A stretch of DNA of 64,000 nt from Chloroflexota bacterium (lineage in GTDB: Bacteria > Chloroflexota > Dehalococcoidia > Tepidiformales > Tepidiformaceae). The stretch lies in contig JACRBT010000004.1 in assembly GCA_016234445.1 (NCBI GenBank), forward strand, positions 496,001-560,000, read 5' to 3'. This document shows, in pieces, positions 48,936-59,006 of the stretch. The stretch's first letter is position 1; each line of letters starts with the position of its first letter. Under the pieces are notes generated by a model. That model saw only the letters and a list, made by a program, of their open reading frames with translations. It did no database searches and had not been told where the DNA came from. Position numbers and translations under genes: made by a program.

Positions 48936-50969
48936 TTACCGGCGGCTGGCGCCTGCCCTGGCAACCGCCGCGGTGTCGATCCGGAACTTCGCCGCAGCCT
49001 CGTTCAAGGCCGTCGCAAGGTCCTTCATCTGACCCGCCGTCGCCGCCAGTTCCTCCGACTGCGCCGAGATCTGTTCCGTCGAGGCAGAGACTTCCTCCGC
49101 GCTCGCCGACGTCTCTTCGCTGGTCGCCGACACCTGGATGATCGCTTCGGTCACCTTCGAGGTGCCCTGGGCCATGTCGCCGGCGCCGCGCGCCGACTCT
49201 TCCGCCAGCGAGGCGATCGTCTCGGCCGAGGCCACGATCCGCTGGGCGCCGGCCGAAAGACCCTGGACGTCCGTCGCGATGCGCTGCATCTGGATCGCCG
49301 ACTGCTGGACCGACCCGATGATCGTCTCCAGCGCCGTCCCGGCCTGCGAAGTGATCTCCCGCCCTGCCTGGACGTCCTTCACTCCCGCCGCCATCGCCTC
49401 GACAGCCTCCCGGGTACCCTGCTGGACCTTGGCGATCAGGTCGGCGATCTCCTTGGTCGACGACGACGACCGCTCCGCGAGCGACCGCACGTTTTCGGCC
49501 ACAACGGCGAAGCCACGCCCCTGTTCACCCGCCCGGGCAGCCTCGATGGCCGCGTTCAGGGCGAGGAGGTTCGTCTGCCCGGCAATGTCGTCGATCACCT
49601 TGACGATGTCGCCGATCTGCTGGCCATACTCCCCGAGCAGGTCCACGGTCTTCGAAGCGCGCTCGACCGCCTTGGCGATCGCCTCCATCGAGGAGACAGC
49701 CTGCGTCACCGCCTGCTGGCCCTGGACGGCTGCCCCGCGGCTCTCTTCCGCCGCCTTCGCCACTTCTTCCGAAGCGGTCGCCACGGCGAGGATCCGCTGG
49801 TTCATCTGGCTGGCTTCGGTCTTCGACTCGTTCGCGGAGTCGGCGTTCGACTGGGCAGCGGCGGCCACCTGCTGGGAACCGGCGGCGACGCGCTCCACTT
49901 CCCGTGCCGACTCCTGTGAGAGCGACGACAGCGAGACGGCGGAACGGGTGACTTCGGTGATCGCGGAGGCGATCTGGCCGGTAGCGGCGGCCATCTGCTC
50001 GGAGGACTCGCGAAGCTGGTCGCTTGCCCCGAGGATGTCTGTCGCGTTGCTCTTTACCCCGCCGACGAGCGAGCGGAGGTTGGCGATCATCCGCGAAAGG
50101 GCGTTCCCGAGGGCGTCATCGGAGCCGCGGGGGGTGACTTCGGCGGTCAGGTCGCCGTTCGCGACGGACTCGGACGCAGCGACCATCTCCTTGAGGTAGG
50201 TGGTCATGTCGGTGAAGGCGTCGGCGAGCTGGCCCATTTCGTCCTTCGACTTGATGTCCACGGAGACGTTCACGTCGCCGCGGGAGATGGACCTCGCCGC
50301 GGACGCGGCCTTGTTGGCGGCGCCCGCGATCGAGCGGGCAAGGTAGAAGGCGATGCCGAACCCGATGATCACGGCCACGACGGTCAGGCCGATGAGCAGG
50401 GTACGGGCCGAGGATGCGGCCGAGCCGGCGGCGAGGTCGGACGCGTGGGCCATATCGGCGTTGAGCTGGGCCGCGTCGTCGAGGGCGGTGTTCATTGCGG
50501 TGATGGCATCGGCCATACCCGCGGCAGCTGTGGTGGCTTCTGCGTCCTTACCCTGCTCGAGGAGCGAGAGAACCTCCTGGCGGTCATCGGCGACAGCCTT
50601 GACCTTCTCTTCCACGGCCGCCCACTGCTCGGCATCGGCCGGACCGGCGAAAGTGGCGTGGTAGTCCTCCATCGCTTGCGCGGCGGCGGCCATCTCGGCG
50701 CGGGACTGCTGGATGAGGTCGGCGCGCTTCGTCAGGTCCTTCTGGAGAAAGGCACGCTTCTCCTCGCGGGCGCTGGCGATCATGTTGGTGTTCGTCAGGA
50801 GGGAGTACTGGACTCCGAGGACGTTCTCCTGGTAGAGCCTCTCGGTCCGGCTGGCCGACTGGCTGAGACGCTGGATGCCCATGACGGCCACGACGACCAT
50901 CAGGACAAGGACGACGGCGAACGCTGCGAGCAGCTTCACCTGGATCTTGAGGTTGTTGAACCAGGACAT
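48936..50969 (-). CDS. Methyl-accepting chemotaxis protein
   Basis: Two TMs, 4HB sensor-like region, HAMP, signalling hairpin [44 protein letters not shown]. Confidence 0.95.
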   Translation of the reverse strand: MSWFNNLKIQVKLLAAFAVVLVLMVVVAVMGIQRLSQSASRTERLYQENVLGVQYSLLTNTNMIASAREEKRAFLQKDLTKRADLIQQSRAEMAAAAQAMEDYHATFAGPADAEQWAAVEEKVKAVADDRQEVLSLLEQGKDAEATTAAAGMADAITAMNTALDDAAQLNADMAHASDLAAGSAASSARTLLIGLTVVAVIIGFGIAFYLARSIAGAANKAASAARSISRGDVNVSVDIKSKDEMGQLADAFTDMTTYLKEMVAASESVANGDLTAEVTPRGSDDALGNALSRMIANLRSLVGGVKSNATDILGASDQLRESSEQMAAATGQIASAITEVTRSAVSLSSLSQESAREVERVAAGSQQVAAAAQSNADSANESKTEASQMNQRILAVATASEEVAKAAEESRGAAVQGQQAVTQAVSSMEAIAKAVERASKTVDLLGEYGQQIGDIVKVIDDIAGQTNLLALNAAIEAARAGEQGRGFAVVAENVRSLAERSSSSTKEIADLIAKVQQGTREAVEAMAAGVKDVQAGREITSQAGTALETIIGSVQQSAIQMQRIATDVQGLSAGAQRIVASAETIASLAEESARGAGDMAQGTSKVTEAIIQVSATSEETSASAEEVSASTEQISAQSEELAATAGQMKDLATALNEAAAKFRIDTAAVARAGASRR

Positions 50970-51259
50970 CGAAACGGCACTCTCCCTGTGTGTCACCGCG
51001 AGACACCGGCGGCTCGTCCGCTCCCGAGTCGACGTGACGATGGCCGCGGCCCCATCTACCACGAGAGTACGGCGCGCCCACGACCGCCCGGATAGTGGAA
51101 CGCCCTAGTTGGCCCGCGGCGAAAGGCCGTATGTTCGAGCGCTTGCAAGGGATCTCATGGCCGGGTGCAGGGAGTGCCCTCTTCCCATGTGGGATACAGG
51201 CAAAGCGGGCGCCGGTGAGACCCGCCAGTTGCCTCTGGCCCCGCACCTCCCAGAAACGA

Positions 51260-51285
51260 AGCGCCCCCGGCATGCCGGGGGCGCT
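51260..51285 (-). terminator. Intrinsic terminator downstream of matrixin-like gene
   Basis: 26-nt perfect palindrome AGCGCCCCCGGCATGCCGGGGGCGCT; minus strand continues TCGTTTCT. Confidence 0.7.
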
Positions 51286-51312
51286 GGCGGTCTCGTTCTT
51301 CGTCGCCGGGAA

Positions 51313-52701
51313 TCAGGGGAGGGTGATTTCGCCCCCGTCGCTGGACATGAACCAGTAGGCCTGGCCTTCGTGGAGGGTCGTCAGTGTGTTGAGCGCCCCG
51401 GGAAGCCCGGGACCATAGCGCAACCAGACGCCGGTCACACGGTCGAACCCATAGACAACCTGGATGTCGCCGGTGCTCCCCGCGAGTGCCTGGGACGGGG
51501 AGGTGTCGGGCCCGGACCAGGTCACCAGGTTCGCCCCCCTGGAGAGCTTCGCCTTACGGTTAGCCTGGCCAGGGGGAGTCTTCGTCGCCGTGGCCGTGGG
51601 CGGCGCGGTTGTCTTGGTGGGCGTGGCAGTCCCCGCGGCTGTCGTCTTCGTCGGCGTCGCGGTCGCGGTCGCCGTTGCCGTTGCCGTGGCGATGGCGGTG
51701 GGCGTGACGGTCCCCGTCGCGGTCGCCGACGGCGTGTTTGTCGGCGTCGCCGTGGGCGGGACGGGCGTGTTGGTGCTCGTCGGCGTCGCGGTGGCCGGGG
51801 CCGTGGTGGGCGTGTTCGTCGGGGTGCTGGTGGCGCCGCCGCCGCTCGAACCGTAGATGGCCAGGATGCCGTTGATGTCGTCCTGATCCGGCGTGCGCTT
51901 GTTCGTGCCCTGGGTGTAGCTCGGGTACATCACCGCCGCCGAGCTTCCCGAGTGCCCCAGCCCGAGGGCGTGCCCGAATTCGTGCGTCGCGACGCTCTGG
52001 AGGTCGGTGGTGATGCTGCTGCCGGTCGTCCAGGTCCAGCCCGGGTCGATCTGCATGTCGAACTCAACGGCGTTGGCCGGGGTCGTCGAGGTGGTGTACC
52101 AGGTGCAGGTGACGGCGAGGGTGTTGCCGCTCTGGGCTGCCCAGCCAACGGTGTTGTTCCCGTCGGTGCTGTTGTTGCAGCCGCCGGTGCCAGCCGTGGT
52201 GGCCCCGCCGCCGGAAAACGAGAAGTTCGCGCCGACCGTCCCCCAGACGCTCGAACCGCCACCGACGGCACTCGAATCCCCGGTCAGGCCCGCGGGCTTG
52301 CCGGTGCTGTTGTACGCCCAGTTGGGGTGGCGCCCGGACCACCAGTAGCTGTTGAGGACGTACTGAGCCGAGACTTCGCCCTCGGCGACCTCCACGGCTG
52401 TGGGAAAGCGCGCGACCATTGCATCCTTCGCCGCCCGTGCGGCCGCTTCGAAGTCCTCCCCCGGGACCTTCAAGACCAGGAGCTGGATGGCCACGAAGTA
52501 GAGCTCGCCGTCCTTTTCCACGGCAAGGTCGAGGTGCACGTCTTCGAACTCGCCGGCGGAATCGGCCTGCACGTGCTGCGGGTGACCACTGAAGGCGAAG
52601 AGCGCCGCCCCCCAGGGCAACAACGCGAGCGAGAGGAGTGCGAAAACGAACCTCGCCCTGCCCCCGAGCCTGCCCTGACCACTGTGGCTTCGGTCAACCA
52701 T
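51313..52701 (-). CDS. Secreted matrixin-like metalloprotease with Thr/Pro linker and C-terminal repeat-type domain
   Basis: HEFGHALGLGHSGSSAAVMYP zinc motif; long (T/A)PT linker; C-terminal RGANLVTWSGPDTS...AYWFMSSDGG. Confidence 0.88.
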   Translation of the reverse strand: MVDRSHSGQGRLGGRARFVFALLSLALLPWGAALFAFSGHPQHVQADSAGEFEDVHLDLAVEKDGELYFVAIQLLVLKVPGEDFEAAARAAKDAMVARFPTAVEVAEGEVSAQYVLNSYWWSGRHPNWAYNSTGKPAGLTGDSSAVGGGSSVWGTVGANFSFSGGGATTAGTGGCNNSTDGNNTVGWAAQSGNTLAVTCTWYTTSTTPANAVEFDMQIDPGWTWTTGSSITTDLQSVATHEFGHALGLGHSGSSAAVMYPSYTQGTNKRTPDQDDINGILAIYGSSGGGATSTPTNTPTTAPATATPTSTNTPVPPTATPTNTPSATATGTVTPTAIATATATATATATPTKTTAAGTATPTKTTAPPTATATKTPPGQANRKAKLSRGANLVTWSGPDTSPSQALAGSTGDIQVVYGFDRVTGVWLRYGPGLPGALNTLTTLHEGQAYWFMSSDGGEITLP

Positions 52702-52894
52702 CACGCCGCGTCCTTCCCCTGCGGGCGGGCCCGGGACGACCATGAGCCCCCGGAACGCGCCTCCGCATCACCATGCTGTCCTTACCGTCGACTGAGAACC
52801 TATCGAGAAATACCGTGAGAAGGGGTCCAATTCCGCTCTAATTGGGTTAAATGTCGGTAACCTTGTGCAAAGCGGCGCCAGCGGAGGGCAAGAC

Positions 52895-54004
52895 ATGCGC
52901 GTGGGGACGGTCCGGGAGCGAAAAGACGGCGAGGCGCGGGTGGGGCTGACCCCGGAAGGCGCCTTCGCGCTCCGGGCGAGAGGGCACGACGTCTTCGTTG
53001 AATCGGGCGCGGGAGCGGGCTCCGGTCACGGCGACACGGCCTATGCCGCCTCGGGCGCCCGTGTCGTGGCGAACGCGGAAACCGTCTGGGCCGAATGCGA
53101 CCTGGTCGTGAAGGTGAAGGAGCCGGTCCCCTCCGAATACTCCTCCCTGCGCCCCGGTTGCGCGCTCTTCACCTATCTCCATCTCGCCGCCGACCGTCCA
53201 CTGACGGAACAGCTGCTGGCGGCGGGCTGCCCGTCGCTCGCCTATGAACTCGTGCGCAAGCCGGACGGGTCGTTACCGTTGTTGGCGCCGATGTCCCAGG
53301 TGGCCGGGCGGATGGCGGCGGAGATCGGCGCGCAGCTCCTGAAACACCCCGGGCCCGGGCGCGGAAAACTCCTCGGCGGCGTCGCGGGGGTACCGCCCGG
53401 GCGCGTGGTCATTCTCGGGTCAGGCACCGTCGCCACGGCGGCGGCGCGGGCCCTGATGGGGCTCGACGCGCGGATCACGGTCATGTCGCGCGACCTCGCC
53501 CGGCTCCTCTACCTGCAGGAGAACTTCGGGGGCCGCATCGCCACCCGGACTGCTTCGCCCCAGGCGGTCGCGGAGGAACTGCACGGCGCGGACCTCGCCA
53601 TCCTCGGCGTGCTCGTCCCCGGCGCGGCTGCACCAAAGGTGGTCACGCGCGAGATGGTGCGCTCGATGGGCCCGGGCGCGGTGATCGTTGACGTCTCCAT
53701 CGACCAGGGCGGCGCCGCCGAAACCAGCCGCCCCACAACCCACAGCGACCCGTGGTACGTGGACGAAGGCGTGGTCCACTATTGCGTGACGAACATGCCC
53801 GGGGCGGTCCCGCAGACCAGCACCCAGGCGCTGACGAGCGCGACCCTGCCCTATGTCGAGGAACTGGCGGACCACGGCGTGGCGGGGGCGCTTGCCCGCG
53901 ACCCGGCGCTGGCCCAATCCTTGAGCACCTGGGAAGGCAGGCTCGTGCGGGGGCCGGTGGCAGAGACCTTCGGGATGGCCGCCGCCCCGAATCCATTCCT
54001 GTAG
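52895..54004 (+). CDS. ald: Alanine dehydrogenase family
   Basis: MRVGTVRERKDGEARVGLTPEGAFAL; VVKVKEPVPSEY; VVILGSGTVATAAARALMGLDARITVMSRD. Confidence 0.88.
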   Translation: MRVGTVRERKDGEARVGLTPEGAFALRARGHDVFVESGAGAGSGHGDTAYAASGARVVANAETVWAECDLVVKVKEPVPSEYSSLRPGCALFTYLHLAADRPLTEQLLAAGCPSLAYELVRKPDGSLPLLAPMSQVAGRMAAEIGAQLLKHPGPGRGKLLGGVAGVPPGRVVILGSGTVATAAARALMGLDARITVMSRDLARLLYLQENFGGRIATRTASPQAVAEELHGADLAILGVLVPGAAAPKVVTREMVRSMGPGAVIVDVSIDQGGAAETSRPTTHSDPWYVDEGVVHYCVTNMPGAVPQTSTQALTSATLPYVEELADHGVAGALARDPALAQSLSTWEGRLVRGPVAETFGMAAAPNPFL

Positions 54005-54048
54005 CAAGAAGAAGGGCTGCCGTCCCACACGGCGAAGGGAGATCGCGA

Positions 54049-54585
54049 ATGGCTGAATGGTTCGACCACATCGACGACGAGCGGCGGGCGTTCATCGAAA
54101 GCCAGCACATGTTCTTCGTGGCGACGGCGCCAACGAACCCCGAGGACGGCTTCCCGAACCTGTCGCCGAAAGGGCGGACGCTGCTCCGGGTGCTGGGCCC
54201 GAACCTCGTGGGATACCTGGACTACCCGGGGAGCGGAAACGAAACCGCCAAACACACCGCCGAAAACGGCCGGATCACGCTCATGCTCTGCAACTTCGGG
54301 CCCACGGCCGGCATCCTCCGTCTCTTTGGACGCGGGCGAAGCGTTGACCTCGACGACCCGGGCTTCGCGGTCCACGCGCCCGCCTTCCGGGACGAAATGC
54401 ACCCCTACGTGCGCCAGGCGTTCCTCGTCGAAGTGGAGAAGGTGCAGACCTCATGCGGCTACGCAGTCCCGCGGATGGAGTACGTGAGCGATCGTGACAC
54501 GCTGGACCGCTGGTGCGAACGGAAATACGAACCTCGCCAGGTTCAAGACGGGGTCCCGGCGGGGCCATTGATCCGGCGCGAGTGA
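54049..54585 (+). CDS. Pyridoxamine 5'-phosphate oxidase family protein
   Basis: FIESQHMFFVATAPTNPEDGFPNLSPKGRTLLRVLGPNLVGYLDYPGSGNETAKHTAENGRITLMLCNF. Confidence 0.88.
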   Translation: MAEWFDHIDDERRAFIESQHMFFVATAPTNPEDGFPNLSPKGRTLLRVLGPNLVGYLDYPGSGNETAKHTAENGRITLMLCNFGPTAGILRLFGRGRSVDLDDPGFAVHAPAFRDEMHPYVRQAFLVEVEKVQTSCGYAVPRMEYVSDRDTLDRWCERKYEPRQVQDGVPAGPLIRRE

Positions 54586-54720
54586 CAATTCGCGCCCGCC
54601 CCCCGGTTCTTACATCGCTCATATGACCTGCAACCGCGCCGGCCCCTACTGTTAACCGCACAGCCACCCGGGTGGACGCCGGGGCACAGGAGAGGACACG
54701 GGGAGCCCCCGGACTGACGA

Positions 54721-55662
54721 ATGAGGACGATTCGCGCTTTCGCCACGGTCACCATGCTCGCCCTGCTTGTTGGCGTCATCGCTGGCACCGCCGCGACCAC
54801 CACCCGCGCCGCCACTCCGCTTTCCGTCCTCGTCTACCCGACGGCACCAGCCTTCGCGCCCGGAGCCGACGCCGCCTTCATCGTCCACGCCGAAGGCGAC
54901 ATCGCGTTCGACGCCCTTCGCTTCACGGCTGAAGGTGGGACTGTCTCTGGCGTCCTGGGGCTTGCCTCGCTGGCGCCTGCCGCGGCCGAAGGCGTGGTCT
55001 TCGTCCAGCGTGGCACTCCCGGCGAAGCCACCCTCACCGTCCACCTCGGTGACCAGCCCGTCGCTTCCGGCACCGCTATCTTTGGCAGCGCCAGCGGGCG
55101 CATCCGCGTCACCGCAACGCTCGCGGCCGACGCGGGGGCCGCCGCACGCACCTGGCGCTACGAAGTGGTGGACCCCTCCGGCGCCGTCGTCGAAACACTC
55201 AGCCTTGGCACGAGCGGCGACGCGCTCACCGCGACCGCCGAAACCGCGGCGCTGCCGTTCGGCCGCTACACCGTGCGCCAGGTGCTCGGTGGCGACACCG
55301 GGACGTCCTGCGCCGCCGGCCTTTTCTACGCCGTCACCAGCCCTGCGGGAGCGGCCACCGTGGTCGAGCTCAGTGCCAGCGAAACGACCGTCACGTTCGC
55401 GCTCCAGCTCTGCCCGGACGCTCCAACCTCGCTCGCGGTCGACCGGCCGGTGGACGAACCAGCCGGCCCAATCGACGAAGTACGCGGCACCCGGACGGGC
55501 GGCACCCCGCTCCCTCCCAGCACCGGGACCGGCCTCGTAGCCGGGGAACCGGGAACCAGCGGGAACGGCGCCGTCCTTGTCCTTCTCCTGATCGCTGCCC
55601 ACGTTGCCCTGGTCCCGGCGACGTGGGCGTGGCGACGCTCAAGCCTGGTCCGCCGGGGATAG
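54721..55662 (+). CDS. Secreted surface protein with C-terminal PPSTG + TM + basic tail (candidate sortase substrate)
   Basis: Signal peptide; C-term LPPSTGTGLVAGEPGTSGNGAVLVLLLIAAHVALVPATWAWRRSSLVRRG. Confidence 0.65.
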   Translation: MRTIRAFATVTMLALLVGVIAGTAATTTRAATPLSVLVYPTAPAFAPGADAAFIVHAEGDIAFDALRFTAEGGTVSGVLGLASLAPAAAEGVVFVQRGTPGEATLTVHLGDQPVASGTAIFGSASGRIRVTATLAADAGAAARTWRYEVVDPSGAVVETLSLGTSGDALTATAETAALPFGRYTVRQVLGGDTGTSCAAGLFYAVTSPAGAATVVELSASETTVTFALQLCPDAPTSLAVDRPVDEPAGPIDEVRGTRTGGTPLPPSTGTGLVAGEPGTSGNGAVLVLLLIAAHVALVPATWAWRRSSLVRRG

Positions 55663-55694
55663 CTCCTACCTCTCCCTTCCCGGCCCGAACGTTG

Positions 55695-55733
55695 ATGTGG
55701 CCGCGCTCTGGCCGGCGCGGCCACATTCGTTTT
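55695..55733 (+). terminator. Intrinsic terminator
   Basis: 11-bp stem ATGTGGCCGCG/CGCGGCCACAT followed by TCGTTTT. Confidence 0.75.
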
Positions 55734-55830
55734 CCCCGCGGTTAAGCCCGCCTAACGGCAGAGGGGTGCCTGAACAGCGTACGTTGGGTACGCTCGAAGC
55801 ACTCCGCAGCCGCACGATCGGGTATCCGCC

Positions 55831-56559
55831 ATGACCACTTCAACAACCATCCGCAGGGCCGCCGTCGGCGTCGCCATCCTCAGCGCCCTTGGCTGGGCCA
55901 CTGTCGCCGCCCAGTTCGGGCCGCCATCGACCGTCTGGGGCTCGGTGACCGACGAAGCGGGGCCGATTGCCGCCGGACTCCCGGTGGAGGCCTACGTCGG
56001 CGAGCAGCTCTGTGGCAAAGGCAAGACCGAGTTCACGGGCGAAGGCGCGGCGAAGGTCACGGTCTATTACGCAGACGTGTTTTCGCGCGAACAGACCCCG
56101 GGATGCGGCTTCGAAGGCGCCCAGATCCGATTCAAGATCGGCGAGCGCTTTGCATCCCAGACGGCCATTTGGAAGGCCGGGCCTGTCCAGCTGGACGTGA
56201 CCTTCGGCAACGTGCAACCAGCCGTGATCCCGACGTTCACCCCGGTCCCGAGGACTTCGACCCCGGTGCCCGGCGCTGGGGCCCAGGGCGCGGGTGCACA
56301 GACCCCGGGCAGCGAAGCGGGCACTCCGGGGGCGACCCTCCCGCCGGCGGCCCTGACCGCGACAGCGACCCTCTCCGGCGGCGTCATCAGCTCTGCCACG
56401 AACGGCAGTGATGACGGCGGCAGCGACGGCGGATTCCCGTTCTGGGGCGTGGTCGTGCTCGTCCTCGGCGGCGTGGCCGTCATCGGGGGCGGGGCAGGGC
56501 TCGCGCTTGCGCGGTCGAATGCGGCCGCGAAGAAGGCGAATAGCGACCTCGAGGACTGA
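55831..56559 (+). CDS. Membrane-anchored exported protein, paralogue of 59007 gene
   Basis: Signal peptide, beta-rich domain, Thr/Pro linker, C-terminal TM. Confidence 0.7.
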   Translation: MTTSTTIRRAAVGVAILSALGWATVAAQFGPPSTVWGSVTDEAGPIAAGLPVEAYVGEQLCGKGKTEFTGEGAAKVTVYYADVFSREQTPGCGFEGAQIRFKIGERFASQTAIWKAGPVQLDVTFGNVQPAVIPTFTPVPRTSTPVPGAGAQGAGAQTPGSEAGTPGATLPPAALTATATLSGGVISSATNGSDDGGSDGGFPFWGVVVLVLGGVAVIGGGAGLALARSNAAAKKANSDLED

Positions 56560-56592
56560 CCTTCGGCCCGGGCGACGAACCCGGCGCGAACC

Positions 56593-57492
56593 CTATCCCA
56601 GGAAGATCATCGTGTAGTAGTGGCGGCCATCCGCGGTCGTCACTTCCCCGATGCCCACGCGGCTGAAGTCGGTCGCGAGGATGTTGGCACGGTGGGACGG
56701 GCTCTTCATGAGGGCGATGACGGCCCGCTGGGCCGATTCGGAAGCGTCGAAATTGTTGAGCGCCAGGTTCTCCCCCGCCCAGGCGTAACCATAGCCGAAG
56801 CGCGCCAGGAGCTCGGTGTACATGGAATAGCCGTAGGGGTCGACGTGGGCGAAGTAGTTCTGGTCGACCAGCTGCTGCGAACGCGTGCGGGCGACGATCG
56901 TGAGGCCCGAATCATAGGCGAGCGGCGCCAGGCCGGCATTCACGCGCTCCGCGTTGAGCCCGGCGAGGAGCCCGGATTCGAGTGCGGTGGCGGGCCCGGA
57001 GCTCACGCTGGGGAGGTAGAAGTTGGACTTTGCGGCGGGAGCTTCCGGCTGTGCCGCGGGCTGTGCGGCCGGTTGCGGCGCCGGCTGGGTCGCGGGAGCG
57101 GAAGCGGGTGCCGAGGCTGGCGCGGGCTGCGTGTTGGAGACGGGCTGTGCCGCAGCGGGCGCCGCTGGAACGGCGTTGGGAGCGGCCGGTGCCGGCAGCG
57201 CAGCGGCGGCGAACAGCTGGTCGAGATCAGCCGGGATGGTGGCCGGGACGTTGAGCGAGATCGAGGCCGGCGCCTCTGCCGCGGCGGCGGGCCGGGCAGG
57301 CGCCTGGTAGACCGGCGGCGCGGCCGTCACAGGCACGGTTTCGCGGCCGCTCCCGGCGTTGAAGGTCAGCCCCAGACCAATCGCGGCGCCGGCGGCGATG
57401 CCGGCGAGGTAGAGCGGCAGGTGGCGCGAAGGGCGCAACTCCCTGACGGCCTCGGCCACCACAGCCGGGCGTGCGAATTCGAAAACTGCCAT
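56593..57492 (-). CDS. CAP (SCP/PR1-like) domain protein with TM and Pro/Ala linker
   Basis: LLAGLNAERVNAGLAPLAYDSGLTIVARTRSQQLVDQNYFAHVDPYG... AGENLALNN ... SPSHRANILATDFSRVGIG. Confidence 0.92.
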   Translation of the reverse strand: MAVFEFARPAVVAEAVRELRPSRHLPLYLAGIAAGAAIGLGLTFNAGSGRETVPVTAAPPVYQAPARPAAAAEAPASISLNVPATIPADLDQLFAAAALPAPAAPNAVPAAPAAAQPVSNTQPAPASAPASAPATQPAPQPAAQPAAQPEAPAAKSNFYLPSVSSGPATALESGLLAGLNAERVNAGLAPLAYDSGLTIVARTRSQQLVDQNYFAHVDPYGYSMYTELLARFGYGYAWAGENLALNNFDASESAQRAVIALMKSPSHRANILATDFSRVGIGEVTTADGRHYYTMIFLG

Positions 57493-57748
57493 GTCCTGCC
57501 TCCCCAAGCGGGACACCGGGGCCACGGGAGGGCGCACGGTGCGTTACCTCTCCACTCGGCGGCGGAAGGTGACAGAGACCGGGCGGGGCAGGGGGCAGGG
57601 CGGTTACAATTGGGAGTCCCGGTGACAGCGAGAGACGCAGCAGCAGGCAGCGGGAGACGCAGACGCGGTGGCCCAGCGGTGACAGCGGCGGCGGTCAGCG
57701 GGGGGTAACGTGGCGCGAGGATGAGGGACGCTGGAGCCCAGGCGAGCC

Positions 57749-58882
57749 CTACACCGCCGGACAGGCTTTCAGCGCCTCCCCTGGGTAGTTCACTTCGTGT
57801 TGGGGCCACTCCGGGGGCTTGGGGTAGTCCCAACCCACATCGACGAACCAGTCGTCGGGGGCGCAGATCACCCTAATGGGCGCCGCACCGCAGTCATAGA
57901 TCCCCGCTCCCAGGTTGGTGCATTCTGCTAACCCGTACGGGTGCGGCTGCATCGTCGGCACCGCGGTGGGCGTTGACGTGGGGGGAAACGGCGTCGCGGT
58001 TGGGGCGCTTGTCGGCGTCGAGGTCGCCAGCGCGGTCGGCGTCGGGGTCTCCGTCGGCAGCTGGGTGGGGGTTGGGGTGCCGGGCCCGACGGTGTTTGTC
58101 GGCGTCTTTGTCGGCGGCGTGCCGGTGACGGTTGCCGTCGACGGCGTGCCGCTGACCGTCGCCGAGGGGCTGCCGGTGGCCTTCGCCGTGGGCGAGCCGA
58201 CGGGCACCACCGTCCGGGGGCCGCTGGTGGCGGTCGCGCCGCCGTCTGCGGCCGGGACGTTGTCGTCGCCGCCGCCACCGCTAAGCAGGACCGCGACCAG
58301 GGCAACCGCTATCACCACGACTACGGCAAGCCCCGCGAGAAGGACGGTGCGGGCGCCGCTCGGGGTCCCCACAGGCTCGTCGCGCTCGACCAGGACCCCG
58401 GCGACGCGCGACGGCCGGTAGGGGGGCGCAGCCGGGACGTAGGCAGCCGGCTCGCCGTCATCGTCCCAGCCGTCGTCGTCGAACGGGGTGCCGTCGCCCG
58501 GCGGAGCGGGCGGGCGCGGGGGCAACGGCGGAAGTGGCGGCGCCGAACCAACCGTCGGCGGATTCGAAGCACGGAAGGGGTCGCGGGGTCCCCGCGGCTG
58601 AGCAGGGCCTGCCGGACCGCTGACGAAGTCCTCCGGGCCGCTGACTGGCGAGCGCATGACCGTCGCCAGTTCGGCCATCAGCGGCGCCGGGTCGAGCCGG
58701 AGGTAGTTCGCGTAGGACCGCAAGAAGCCACGGACGTAGACCGGCGCGGGGAGTTCGTCGAAGGAGTTGGCCTCGAGCGCGGCGATGAACCGCGGGGAGA
58801 TACGGGTGTCCTGGGCGACCTGATCGACGGTCATCCCGCGGCGCACGCGCGCATCTCGAAGGGTCCCGCCGATGTCCGTCAC
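57749..58882 (-). CDS. RodZ-like HTH-TM protein with Thr/Pro-rich linker and short C-terminal domain
   Basis: IGGTLRDARVRRGMTVDQVAQDTRISPRFIAALEANSFDELPAPVYVRGFLRSYANYLRLDP; TM; GTG start at 58882. Confidence 0.82.
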   Translation of the reverse strand: MTDIGGTLRDARVRRGMTVDQVAQDTRISPRFIAALEANSFDELPAPVYVRGFLRSYANYLRLDPAPLMAELATVMRSPVSGPEDFVSGPAGPAQPRGPRDPFRASNPPTVGSAPPLPPLPPRPPAPPGDGTPFDDDGWDDDGEPAAYVPAAPPYRPSRVAGVLVERDEPVGTPSGARTVLLAGLAVVVVIAVALVAVLLSGGGGDDNVPAADGGATATSGPRTVVPVGSPTAKATGSPSATVSGTPSTATVTGTPPTKTPTNTVGPGTPTPTQLPTETPTPTALATSTPTSAPTATPFPPTSTPTAVPTMQPHPYGLAECTNLGAGIYDCGAAPIRVICAPDDWFVDVGWDYPKPPEWPQHEVNYPGEALKACPAV

Positions 58883-59006
58883 CGATACCTCGCCCGCTGG
58901 AGTGGAAACATAAGGTAGGCAAGAATCGTCAAACGGGCGAGCGGAGCCCCCGAAGAGAGCGGGGGGCCAGGATGGGAAAAGGTCACCCCCCGGCCAGGGA
59001 GCAGGC

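Noticed and set aside
51062-51260. c-di-GMP riboswitch upstream of the MCP (GGCAA...TTTGCC stem)
   Set aside because: Lacks GEMM-I core sequences on either strand; only a generic hairpin is visible.
51600-51830. Possible CRISPR or tandem repeat in GTCGCGGTCGCCGTTGCC tract
   Set aside because: It is in-frame low-complexity coding sequence for the Thr/Ala/Pro linker of the protease; no repeat-spacer periodicity.
54590-54720. GEMM-like segment GCACAGCCACCCGGGTGGACGCC upstream of 54721
   Set aside because: Superficial similarity only; the conserved GGGCAAA and GACGCAAAGCC elements are absent.
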